Source: Gymnorhina tibicen
Lineage: Eukaryota > Chordata > Aves > Passeriformes > Artamidae
Direction of reading: 5' to 3'
NCBI GenBank assembly: GCA_013399875.1
Contig: VXAZ01007519.1
Coordinates: 443,025-507,024, forward strand
Length of the DNA: 64,000 nt
The position numbers were made by a program, and so were the translations under genes. The notes beneath the pieces are model-generated. The model had not been told where the DNA came from and did no database searches. It worked only from the letters and a program-made list of their open reading frames with translations. Shown piece by piece: positions 1 through 9,582 of the stretch (position 1 is the first letter of the stretch; every line of letters begins with the position of its first letter).

Positions 1-1784
1 ACACAGTTGGACACAACACACCCAGAAAAAGAAAGAAAATGGAGACTTGTAGTGGTATTTGGCAAAAAATTGGTAAATTTTCACTTGGACAATACCCCTC
101 TGTTAGGAGATCACTGGTAAGACATGAATGCTGCTCAGTTGTACTTACACAGCCAAGCTAACACTGGGGGAAAACAGCTAATCCATGGAAGTTGTATTCC
201 TGAGTGAGAAGATGTGGTGCTGAGCAGAACATCATAGCAGCTCAAGATTCAGATTTGAACCCTGGAGCCCATGTAGATCTGGAGAAGGCAGCCTTCCTGA
301 CCTTCCCAAAGTGTAGTATTTTGAGGGCTTTTTTTGCAACTGTCCTCTCACTTAATCCTTTTTAAAGCCACTGACAAAGAGGGACGAAGTTCCAAAGACG
401 AGAACTTAACAGTTCCCCAAGGTCCCACAGGTGCGGAGATCTGGAGAAGAAAATTGTTTCCTCCTTCCGTGTCCCTCTTCCTACCCCTGCCTTGCCACAT
501 AGTGCCGCCATACTCTTGGAAAATTTAGATTTGAGCTTAGCTGTTACCAAACTCTACACTCCAGTAAGGCTCAGCTAAAAGACCTGATGAGGAAATGCTG
601 CTGCTGAGAAACATCTTGGCTTTGTTTTATGCAACCAAAGAATTAAAATTATTGTCAGAAATACCATAATGTATAAAAGCTGCAAACACCCAACTGTAGT
701 GTCAGACTTCCAAGTTGTACAAATGTATTTGTCTCTCCTATTTGTAAACGTTATTTGAACAGAAATAGCACATTGTAGCAGCCTAACAAGAAGCAGTCTT
801 TCTGATGACGTTTGAGACTTCTTTGCTCCACTGTATGGAAGTATTTAAGACTTAAAAGATTTATATTACAAAATAACATTTTAAATGGCTCAGTCCTGTT
901 CCCAGTAAAGTCAAAGAAGGGGTTACCGTCAGCTTCAATAAAAGTGGCATAAGGGCCACTTGCAATTTTAACACGATTTTTTTTTTCTGTTTTATTCCAA
1001 GAGTCACGAAGTCCCTCCAAAGGCCCCCTACTCCTTAAAAAAAAAAAAAATTCAAGCAAGTTATCAAGAATCCATCACTGTCATGGCCAGACATGAACGT
1101 CCATCGAGACCTCTGAATGTCAGAATTCCACCATACACATTATGTTGGGCACAGAGAAACACCGTGTATTTCCAAGCTTAGCAGTGGAAGGCTCCTGTTG
1201 CCTTTTAAAATACTTTCTCACTGTATCCAACACACTCTATCCATTTGCTCTGAGACAAAGATTCTCACCTTACGCACATACTTCAAAGATAAAACTCAAT
1301 ATGAACTAGTAATAGAATCTGATCCTTTAAAGGGATTAGAGTTTGAGTAAAGTCAGCAGCCTTTGATTCATTTTCCTTTTTTATGATTGACAGATGCTAA
1401 ATTAAATTATATAAATGAAAAAACAGTCCCATAAATTTTTTAAATCCATATTTTAATTTAAACAGCACAAGGACAAACATTTATCTTCAACTGAGTTTTC
1501 CCACCAGCCTCCAGAATTAAAATGTTTTTCTTGGTTGGTTTTTATGTTTTATGCTCAGATTTTTAAATAATTATTTGGATCATGCATTTGGCATTTATGT
1601 TGATCCTTAGATGTGAATAGCAAAATCATATCTAGCTTCTTGATAAAAGTTTACAGGAAACATGGAAATGACATCCTAATATTTAGTTTATTCTTCCTTC
1701 TTCTGTTTCTTATAATTTATCTTCCTTTTTAGTAATTTATTTTGAATGATGAACTCTTTTGGAGACCTTATACTGTGCATATGT
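1..1784. other. Intergenic, no gene seen
   Basis: This stretch is AT-rich single-copy-looking sequence with a poly-A run near 1037-1051 and several homopolymer T or A runs. No open frame here looks like a protein family I know, and no RNA gene or repeat was recognised. It is upstream flank of WNT7B, about 25 kb from its first coding exon. Confidence 0.6.
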
Positions 1785-1908
1785 GGGCTGGGACACCCTT
1801 CACTAGTCCAGGTTGCTCCAAGTCCTCTCCCACATGGCTGTGAACACTTCCAGGGACGGGGCAGCCACAGCTTCTCTGGGCAACCTGTGCCAGGGCCTCA
1901 CCACACTG
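1785..1908 (-). mobile_element. CR1 LINE fragment (3' region, truncated)
   Basis: Read on the + strand this matches the reverse complement of an avian CR1 3' region. It has the familiar order 'ggacacccttcactagtccagg', 'gttgctcc', 'ccagggacggggcagccacag' and 'cttctctgggcaacctgtgcc'. The terminal octamer tail and the first part of the 3' UTR are missing or too diverged to see. Subfamily not determined. The overlapping ORFs on both strands are shadows of the repeat. Confidence 0.75.
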
Positions 1909-3189
1909 TTTCCCCTCTGGTGCCACACTTTGGTGTTCTCCTTGAAGTGCCCTAAGCAACCCTTTAAGCATAAACACAGCCAGACAAGTTTCATCGTTTC
2001 ATCCCAGACATTTATGAGGGACAACACGGTAATGTCATGCAAACGTGATCCAGTGACTTAATTAGAACCAAGATAGCAGAGACAGAGCGAAGCTGTACAT
2101 CTCCTGAGAGTCCTGGGGGACTGCTGCAGGAGGGTGAAGGCCTGGAAGAGCTAGGAAAGGGTAGTACAAGGACGGGAAAAAACCTTACAAACCCAAACCA
2201 GAACAAACAAACATGCATTTTATAAGGGGAAAAAAAAGTTAGAATCCAGTTGTATATTTTAAAAGGGAAAGGTTAGAAAAACATTCAGGGAGAGCGCCCA
2301 AAGAGTTAATTTCCAGCAGCACTTTAGGCAGCAAAGCCTGGGAAGGCTCCTGGCGCCCTCTGGTGTGAGGCGGGAGCAGGAGTGGAAATTTCCTCTGCAA
2401 AACAGCTTTGTCCTAAAGTTCAGGCAGATAAAATGACTCTTCAGCGTCCCGATGGGAAGAGCGGTAATTTGATTTCCCAAGCGAAGCCTTGCTTGGGGTG
2501 CAGCTTAGTTTGGGGGTGATGGGGAAGGAAGGGGGAAGGTTGTTTTAAAATTTTTTTTTTTTACTTGTTTTTCTTTTTCCTCCGGAGTCTCAAGTTGGAC
2601 CGGCTGCAATATGAAGAAAGGAGCCCTGAAAGCCGGTGAATGAAAACCTCGCAGGATCCTCGGAATAATGGTTGCAGCAGGACAAGCATGCTTAAAAAAC
2701 AACAAAACCCCCAAACTATGCACGCCTGTTTCCCTCCCGTCTGGAGTTTCCAAGGGAAGGATAGCCTAAACGAGCACGGAGGTGAAATGTCTTCTTCCAA
2801 AATGACTTAAATACTAAAAGGGAAAAACCTTCGAAAAAAGAGAAAAACAAGCAAACAAACAAGCAAACAAACAACAAAACAGAAAAGGCATTCCTGACTT
2901 CAAGCACCTCTCCCTTAAAATTGAAGGATGCTCCCTAACCCAAATCGACACCCTTATTTTAATTGCCAGGAGAGTGAGGAGCACTCTCTGCTAGCAGGCT
3001 ACGAATTCACATTTTTTAACATCTTTTTTTTTACATTTTTACAATCATTAACAGCAATAACAGCTACTTGTGAGGAACAAATGCACAAAAGCCCACCCCT
3101 AAATGCAAAGGGGCCGACAGAGCAAACCGGTAGAGTAAACATCAGGGTTATTCCTTTAGGTACCTGCTAAGGAAATATACTCTGGTTTT
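1909..3189. other. Intergenic; CTCF-like site and simple repeats only
   Basis: There is no convincing coding region. The stretch contains a near-consensus CTCF motif (2352-2366, listed separately), a poly-T run near 2551-2562 and an imperfect (CAAA)n run near 2847-2880. ORFs here lack recognisable domains. Confidence 0.55.
2352..2366 (-). promoter_or_regulatory. Candidate CTCF binding motif
   Basis: The reverse complement reads ACACCAGAGGGCGCC. It agrees with 14 of 15 positions of the usual CTCF core CCASYAGRKGGCRSY; only the first base differs. CTCF anchors chromatin loops and insulators, and motif direction matters. This one points leftward, away from WNT7B. Binding is inferred from sequence only. 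Confidence 0.6.
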
Positions 3190-3560
3190 AACCCCTAAAG
3201 GGGGCGAGGGGGGGCCGCGGTGTTTATGCTGATTGGAGACAAATACACAGAGCTTTCCAGCTCATCTTTACCAGCTGTTTTTCCTTCATTCCTAGTATCT
3301 TCCAGCAAATGCATCTTCCAACCCCTCCCAGGAGACCTGATTTTTGGCAGGAACTGCTTTTTGGCGGGGGATGGTCCCGCAGTACGGCCACAGTGGGGGC
3401 CTCGGCTGCAGGTCTGCCCCCGCGGGGGTGTCCAGGTGGGAGATGGTCCCCGTCGCGGGGATGGAAAGGGGGGTTTCAGCTGGCCTTGGACTGCAGCTCT
3501 TCCTCTCGGCACCCCTTCCATGTGGGCAGGAGGCGCTGGGCTTCTCCCTCAGCTAAGGAC
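3190..3560. other. GC-rich, CpG-containing patch
   Basis: G/C runs and CpGs are visibly enriched against AT-rich flanks, including a 12-bp palindrome of five C, GC, five G at 3417-3428. Open frames on both strands span it, but all are overlapping low-complexity translations with no known domain. It may be a small CpG island or a regulatory element. Confidence 0.45.
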
Positions 3561-4074
3561 AAATTTACCTTAAAAACAAAAGTAGGTTTGCTTTATTGCT
3601 TTTTTCTTAGTGAGTTTTTTAATATATTTTTTGTTCGTTTGTTCTTGTGTGTCTATTTGGTGGGTTTTTTTCCTTTTAAAAAAGAGTCTTTTTATACAAG
3701 TGCTTTCACCTCCTGATCTGTCAACGCTTGACAAAGTTTGGGGAAATAAGCGGCAAGTCCCTGACAGCCGCTCTGCTTTTTGCACACCAACCAAAACACA
3801 CTTCTGTGGGGTAAAAAATGCTAAACTAAATACAATTTATTTAGTAAAAGCCAGCAGATTTCTGTTGTCAAGATGCAGGCGAGGCTCGGCACCTACCTTG
3901 GTTTGTAGGCATACGTGCGTGGTGCTCTTCCACCCCAAGCTCCCCATCGAAGTGCTTTGAAAGAGAAAAGATACTCGTATTTTTTTTTAATTAAAAGACC
4001 CATTTTACAGGCAGCGATAAGTCAAAGCAAACTGTAGCCGAATTCTTGTAGGAAGGGTCATGCGCGGGCGGATT

Positions 4075-4092
4075 TGTCCTATTAATAGGACA
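4075..4092. repeat. 18-bp perfect palindrome
   Basis: The sequence TGTCCTATTAATAGGACA equals its own reverse complement, with ATTAAT at the centre. It could bind a dimeric homeodomain-type factor or be a chance palindrome. Confidence 0.9.
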
Positions 4093-4205
4093 CAGGAAGA
4101 GCCGGGAGAGCAAACGCCTGCCCTGAACACAGCGTGGGATGTTATTTGAGGTAATAGATTGAGAGCAGACACGGAATCAGTACTTTATAGACGTTCAAAC
4201 GCGTC

Positions 4206-4225
4206 GTTATTTCACGTTAAATAAC
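4206..4225. repeat. Inverted repeat, 7-bp arms
   Basis: GTTATTT and AAATAAC are perfect inverted arms around a six-base centre (CACGTT). It lies about 115 bp from the 18-bp palindrome in the same AT-rich, CpG-retaining stretch. Confidence 0.8.
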
Positions 4226-5224
4226 ATTTTAGAAGACGCTCCCCTGGTTTTTCTGCTGGAAGGATGAGAGATTATTTGGAAGCATTTAAAATGGAGAGGA
4301 AAAAAAAACAGACTACAGCTCCCTGTGGGAAGCCAATCAACATGACAGATAGTAAACGTTCTACGATTAAGGGCAGCTTTGCCGCAATTGGTTTTAAATC
4401 ATAAACATGTAATTACAGGAAATAATTCTGAGACCACATCCGAGTTTACCTGGAAATGACGGGAAAGTAACAGAGCATTCCCGAAACTGTCAGTACCTCT
4501 CAGGGAAGCCTGTTGATACTGAAAGACTGATAATTGGCGGCAAAAAAAAAAAAAAAGGACAGGACACCCCCCGAGCCCCAGTGTCGCAGCACTTAGGAGG
4601 AAACACACAATACATTTCTAAAAATCTCGCTCGCTTGTTACTTTTGTAGTTAAAATATTGGCTGACACCGCAGATATTAAACATCCCAGTAATATGGTTA
4701 CAGACGTACGGAATATTTAAAACATGACCCTATCAGTCTAAGAACTAAGCATATTAGGTAAAAAGACTGTGATAGCTATTCATTTTCCCTAATTAGGAAT
4801 TAATGGCTTTTTAAAGGAATTCTTTTTACAACAGAGACTTCACAAAACAAGATTTCAGTATTTTTGCTTGTATTGACCTTCCTCTTCACAAGCAGTAAAA
4901 AATGTAGAGTTCGGGAGGTGCAGGATTTTTGGTTGATTGTATTTTATTTTATTATTTTATGTCGAGCTTTTATTGTTGTTTATTTGGGGTTTTTTTCCAG
5001 TATCCACTTGTATCCATGTTTATTACATTAGTCCATTAATAATAACTTCCAGAAGGAAAAAAAAAAAAACAACCCCAAAACTATGGAGGCGACGAGTAGG
5101 GCCTTACTGTACTTTTTTAACTAACTGAAAGACAAAATTTCTACTGATTTAGGTTGGAAGTGAACGAAGTCCTATGAGAATCACTACAGGAGCCAGGTGT
5201 ATTTTCCTTTCTCTCCTCAGCCTT

Positions 5225-5480
5225 GAGAGACGAGTGGGACGATGCCGCACACCGGCCCCGGCGGCTGCACCATCCCGGGGCAGGTCTGCTCCGGCCCAAG
5301 CAGCACGGAGCCGCTCTCAAAACTCTCCGGGATCCCTCCCCACCATCCAGGATCCCTTTCCTTTGCAGAGGGAGGGCACATGAGCTGCAGGCGGCAGCTG
5401 CCCTGCTCGAGCGGGACCGATGGACCGGCGTGGCAGCGGAAGCCAGAACCAAGCCAGGGGCTTTGCAAATATTCCCTTCC
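5225..5480. other. Small GC-rich CpG patch
   Basis: CpGs and GC-rich words such as CACCGGCCCCGGCGG cluster here between AT-rich flanks. Several short ORFs on both strands overlap and none resembles a known protein. Possible regulatory island. Confidence 0.4.
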
Positions 5481-6056
5481 AAAGAGCAGCACTGAATTAT
5501 CAAGCACCCCGCAATATTTTGCTTCCATTCACGTTTCAAATAAATTACTTTTCTAATAATCCATTAACTGCTTTAACGACCAGTGTTACTTATTCACCAG
5601 TGCTCCATGAAAGTTATTATTTATTTGAAAATTCTTCGCGATTTCCAGTTGCTCTCCACATAACGTGCACTATTCGAAGAAAGCAAGAGGGCTTTCAAAC
5701 AGGAAAACGCAGTTAGTCCCTCATTTTGCAAGACAAGCACGCCACTGGGGCTCCTATTTTCATTTTTAATACAAAGAAAATTATTTTCCCCCTTGCTAAG
5801 CACTCACTATCCCCGTGGATCTCCCTGGAAGGTGCTGGGTGCTGAAGCCTTAGGAGAAAACGGGCCACCTTCCGAGAAAGTCCTATCTACGGACTTAAAC
5901 AGCCTCACTTGAAGAGCCCACATTAACAAGCAATAAACCCTACGACTTCGACTTCGTTTCAATCCCAAATTCACCGTACCACGCTCAAAGGATGACGTAA
6001 ACAATGTGAGCACTACAGAAACAGTGTGCGAAAATTACAGCCAAAACGGGAATTAA
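5481..6056. other. Intergenic, no gene seen
   Basis: This is mixed-composition single-copy sequence leading into a poly-A tract. Nothing recognised. Confidence 0.5.
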
Positions 6057-6118
6057 AAAAAAAAAAAAAAAAAANNNNNNNNNNNNNNNNNNNNNNNNAA
6101 AAAAAAAAAAAAAAAAAA
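6057..6118. other. Assembly gap (24 N) inside a poly-A tract
   Basis: A run of A is interrupted by N at 6075-6098 and resumes as A to 6118. The true tract length is unknown. Two long ORFs crossing the gap translate it as poly-lysine or poly-phenylalanine and are artefacts. Confidence 0.95.
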
Positions 6119-6124
6119 GGCTCT

Positions 6125-6560
6125 CATAACCGAAAAATGCTTTTAGGAGATGTGACAGCCGCACTCTGGCGCAGGACCTGCAGACTCGTGCGTTCCCTGA
6201 GGAAGCACAGGCAGCGCGCTCCGACCGCCGTCCCACGGACACCGCAGCGTTACACGGGCTGTAAATCCCGCTGCCCCGGCACCCCCCGCGGGGGATTCTC
6301 AGCACAAGGGCCGCCAGCTGAGAACCAAAACCGCTGGGGAGAGCCGAGGGTGCCCCCGACTCCCACCAGTTATTTTTATCCGCGTCCGGCCTTTCCAACC
6401 CATCAGATACTCGCTGCGAGGCGGAGCAATAGAAGAGCACCCTCAGAACTCAGCCGGGCTCGCAGGGACACACAGAGCCCACCACCGGGAACGAGGAGCC
6501 CGCGGCAGCAGCAGGGACCCGGGCAGGGCTGCGGCATCGAGCTCGCACGCTGCCCTCCCT
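6125..6560. other. CpG island, no gene assigned
   Basis: The sequence is GC-rich with many CpGs, for example near 6213-6300 and 6440-6540. It follows directly on the poly-A gap and ends sharply before AT-rich DNA at about 6565. No start codon and donor combination gives a recognisable peptide. It could be a promoter of an unannotated transcript. Confidence 0.5.
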
Positions 6561-6802
6561 GATTGTTAAATTAGCAACAGAGAGAGTTAATTACCTAAAC
6601 CCAAAATATTGTGGAGAGCTCAGTAAAGCAAAGAAAGAAAATAAAAAGCAACAAAAATACACCCCCAAATACCAGCCTAGGACAGGCGGGCAGCTGCACA
6701 GCACTGCTGGCTCACGGAGACTGAGCTGCTGTTTGGATTACCCTCTGCGATGCTCCCACCACAGAGGGAAGGAACCTTCTTTTTTTTCTGTTGGTTTGGG
6801 GT

Positions 6803-6850
<48 letters not shown>
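6803..6850. repeat. (TTAG)n microsatellite
   Basis: Twelve consecutive TTAG units are visible, preceded by GGTTTGGGGTT and followed by TTTTCCCCCC. Confidence 0.95.
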
Positions 6851-6853
<3 letters not shown>

Positions 6854-7139
6854 TCCCCCCTGCAATGTCTGTTCTCTTTTCTGCACGAAGCAGCAACCCC
6901 GTCCCTGTGCACTAGGCCTTGCAGAATCTGCCAAAACAGTTTAATAAAGGGATTGAGATATTCTGATTGACATTTAGTTTTTATACATACAAAATATAAT
7001 ACATAAAGTGCATGTTATATATTTATATGCACATATATAAATATATATCTAACCTCCCCCCAACCTTTTTCAAAATATCTGGAAAAAGTCAGACTCGAGG
7101 TAATGCAAAGTCAGTAACATGAGCAGCTTTTCTCTGGCT

Positions 7140-7178
7140 CTGTCTGACAGGCTTTGTCTTTATGTCTGTGTCAGACAG
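7140..7178. promoter_or_regulatory. Inverted repeat of GTCTGAC/GTCAGAC motifs
   Basis: CTGTCTGACA (7140-7149) and TGTCAGACAG (7169-7178) are perfect 10-bp inverted arms 19 bases apart. Each arm contains the SMAD-binding box CAGAC/GTCTG, and another GTCTG lies in the spacer. A TGF-beta/BMP-responsive element is a reasonable guess but unproven. Confidence 0.5.
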
Positions 7179-7440
7179 TGCTCAGTCTAAACCAACCGGA
7201 TTAACCAGGACGATCCCCGGGTGATCCTGAGCAGCATAACAAACCGCAGTGATAAAATATGACCGTGCCGCTCTCTGCAAACACCTCGGGATTGTTTTAC
7301 AGTGGTACATCCCCGGTTATCCCTCTGCTCGTGACTGCCGGCCGCGGGGCTGACTGCAGGAATTAATATCCAGCATCGCACCCGGGGAAAGTTTTAAATC
7401 CCAGGATTCACTTTCCTCTTGACGAACAGTAAAAAAATTC

Positions 7441-7592
7441 AGGTGTAGCAATAAGCTCTCATGTAAAAATCGTGACACCGGGGCAACGCTTTTTTTTTTT
7501 GTTATTTTTTAGTAATAATATTTTTAAATAAAAGATGTAGCGTTCAGGAGTAGAGATAAACTCATGTAAAAATCGTGACACGGGTGCAATGC
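7441..7592. repeat. Imperfect direct repeat with 21-bp identical core
   Basis: A 21-bp core starting CTCATGTAAAAATCG occurs at 7458-7478 and again at 7561-7581. After each core comes a similar CGGGGCAACGC / GGGTGCAATGC. Each is preceded by AGGTGTAGC / AGATGTAGC at slightly different distances. It looks like a local duplication with indels rather than a known transposon. Confidence 0.85.
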
Positions 7593-7950
7593 GAGTATTT
7601 TTAAACAATCGGTATGGGTTTCTTAAAAGGATTAGTATGATTTCAGCAACCTTGTGTTTTAAATACGCTTCGGGGGCCCGGAATGTTACGTGCTCGGTTA
7701 CTCGGGAGGGAAAGGACAGACCGGGACGTGGACGTTAGCATTTTGATGAATTTTTGTTAGACCCAAGGAGAGGAGCCCCGGGGGGGAGCAGGCGGTCCCT
7801 GCACACAGCACCAAGCAGACAGCCTCGCCATTTTATGCAGCCACCGCTCCTGCGCATTAAACGGGACAGCGGAGGACGGGGTGGGATTGGATCCAGGAGT
7901 GGCACAAACATTAATCCGGGACCTGCGGAGGAGCCGAGGAGCCCCCAGAG

Positions 7951-7978
7951 GGGCATGCGAGTAGGGGGCATGCGAGTA
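7951..7978. repeat. Tandem GGGCATGCGAGTA pair
   Basis: GGGCATGCGAGTA occurs at 7951-7963 and 7966-7978, a period of 15 bp. Each copy contains the palindrome GCATGC. Confidence 0.9.
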
Positions 7979-8268
7979 GACAGAGCCGTGCGCTCACCGC
8001 GCCCGTTCAGCGCTGCTTCCAGAGAGCCCAAGATTTTAAAAAAATTGGTGACAACAGGGGAGGAGAGCCGCGACCTCTTCCAGTTTGTGTTTCCAGGCAC
8101 GGCCCTCCAAGCGAACACGCCTGTGTCCCCCGGCGGAGGGGAGACCGAAATGAAGGTGTCTGTGGGCCGCCGGGTCCTGCCCCTCACGGCGGAGAGGACT
8201 CTGCGCCTCACCAAGCGGGATCCCGCTGCCCGGCACCCATCATGTGGCCTCCCGGCCGTGCCAGCCCG

Positions 8269-8296
8269 CTCAGCCCGCAGGGAAGGGCGGGCTGAG
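8269..8296. repeat. GC-rich hairpin, 10-bp stem
   Basis: CTCAGCCCGC (8269-8278) and GCGGGCTGAG (8287-8296) are perfect inverted arms around an eight-base AGGGAAGG loop. If transcribed it would fold stably. It is not a recognised miRNA or terminator. Confidence 0.75.
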
Positions 8297-8636
8297 GGCG
8301 GCGGGGGCGGTGGCGCAGGACGACTGCCTGCGGGGGGAGCCCAGAGAAAATGGAGGCAAGCGGGATCGCAGCGCTGAACGGCTGCATGGCAGCAGCGGGG
8401 CGGCCGAGGGGCGGTCCGAGCTTCGTGCTAAGGCGGGAGCGAGTGAGCTTCCCCCCGCCCGTCTGGGCTTAACCAGGACACGGCAGCCGCACTCCGTCCG
8501 AGCTTCCCCGGGCTCCGGACGCGGCGTGGCCCCTCACGGCTCTGCCCCTCACGGCACGGCCTCTCAAGGCGGCCGCGGGGCCGTTCCAGAACGTTCCCGG
8601 CGCGCGGGCTCTGCCAGCTCGGCATGGCGGGCGGAG

Positions 8637-8651
8637 GGCGCCCCCTGCTGC
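8637..8651 (-). promoter_or_regulatory. Candidate CTCF binding motif
   Basis: The reverse complement reads GCAGCAGGGGGCGCC. It fits 14 of 15 positions of CCASYAGRKGGCRSY and lies at the right edge of the CpG island. It has the same leftward direction as the motif at 2352-2366. Confidence 0.6.
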
Positions 8652-8700
8652 CCGTACGCAGCGGTCACGGCCCTCAGGGACGCCGGGACAGTTAAAACAC

Positions 8701-9582
8701 GTAAAATTTAGTAATTCTGTTGGGAAAACGTCATCTTTTCAACGCTGGCTTGGCATCCTGCAGTATATACGCCTACCCCCCCGCGCCTGCTGAGTGTATA
8801 ATTTATGTCAGGATTTTGTAAAATTTTTAATTTAGCAGTGTAAATCGAAAGTGCAGAGTTGCCAAGTAAAATGAATGTTGAGTTAAACTCAGTTGACCAG
8901 CTCAATACAGCTTCTTTCCCATTTTTTTTTTCCCTTTAAGGTACGTGCCCATTTAATCACCTGTTTAAGGTGGTTTATGGTTCCTTTAAATGGCCCTGAA
9001 TATCAGATTGCAAATACCGAAAATGTAAATCCAGCTTGTCTAATCTGGAGTTTAAAATATTCTTGTGATGTCACAAAGTGATGGCTTATAAAATATTTTC
9101 ATTTAATTAGGAAGCGCTAAGAGGATTTCTGCAAGGAAAAAAAATAAAGGCGAGGAAGCTCAGTTTGAATTATTTATGTGCTGTGAACTATCATGATTGC
9201 TGCTGCAGCTTTTCAAATACAAAAATGCAGGATTTGCTCGCTTTTCATTTTTAGAACCTAATTCTTTAATTATTCAGGCATGCAAATTACTGTGAAGAGG
9301 GATTAATTATGCAGGTAATCAAGGTTTTATTCTAAGTTTACTTTTAAAAAGCAAAGATTGGCTGATACTATGTACAGTGTTTCTGACACTGGACTTGTGC
9401 ACTGAAATACTCCTTTAAGGTATGATAACAGTTTGGGATTTCATGGAAGTAAAAGGGGTAGGGATGAATTTGTGCCTTGCATAAGCCGAGGAACACGACA
9501 CATGGCATAAATCTTGCTGTCCTGCGAGAGAGAAGGATCTCCTTCCTCAGGACTGAGCGCTCGTCATCCGCTTTCTTCTTAC
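8701..9582. other. AT-rich, candidate conserved non-coding element
   Basis: Between about 8880 and 9340 the sequence is AT-rich with many TAAT/ATTA cores, a canonical POU octamer ATGCAAAT at 9280-9287, and few signs of repeat decay. Nothing coding was recognised. Conservation is suspected from texture only. Confidence 0.35.

Larger units (their letters stand above)
3561..5224. other. Non-coding, conserved-looking, symmetry-rich
   Basis: This is AT-rich DNA that nevertheless keeps scattered CpGs, homeodomain-like TAAT/ATTA cores and CCAAT/ATTGG motifs, notably between 3960 and 4420. It contains an 18-bp perfect palindrome and a separate 7-bp-arm inverted repeat. No coding exon was recognised. 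The texture resembles a conserved non-coding element, but conservation cannot be tested here. Confidence 0.4.
6561..7639. other. Non-coding with microsatellite, AT-rich block and duplications
   Basis: The stretch holds the (TTAG)n run, an alternating A/T-rich block at about 6975-7052, an inverted repeat of SMAD-type half sites (7140-7178) and a direct repeat (7441-7592). No coding exon was recognised. Confidence 0.55.
7640..8700. other. Large CpG island, no gene assigned
   Basis: This is the largest island upstream of WNT7B, densely CpG from about 7660 to 8690, with stretches such as GGCGCGCGGGC. It carries a 10-bp-stem hairpin and a CTCF-like motif near its right edge. A 207-codon frame at 7754-8377 (+) spans much of it, but it has a low-complexity Gly/Arg/Pro/Ala composition, is mirrored by ORFs on the other strand and matches no family I recognise. 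Promoter of an unannotated transcript or a distal regulatory island are both possible. Confidence 0.6.

Noticed and set aside
4141..4166. let-7-like word (TTGAGGTAATAGATTG)
   Set aside because: The let-7 cluster is a neighbour of WNT7B in mammals, so I checked. The seed context differs from TGAGGTAGTAGGTTG and there is no let-7 hairpin arm nearby.
6026..6562. 178-codon ORF across the first N gap
   Set aside because: Its reading frame depends on unknown bases and poly-lysine from poly-A.
7754..8377. 207-codon ORF in the upstream CpG island
   Set aside because: The protein is Gly/Arg/Pro/Ala-rich and low complexity, contains a tandem-repeat artefact (RGMRVGGMRV), overlaps long frames on the other strand and matches no family I know. 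GC-rich DNA has few stop codons.
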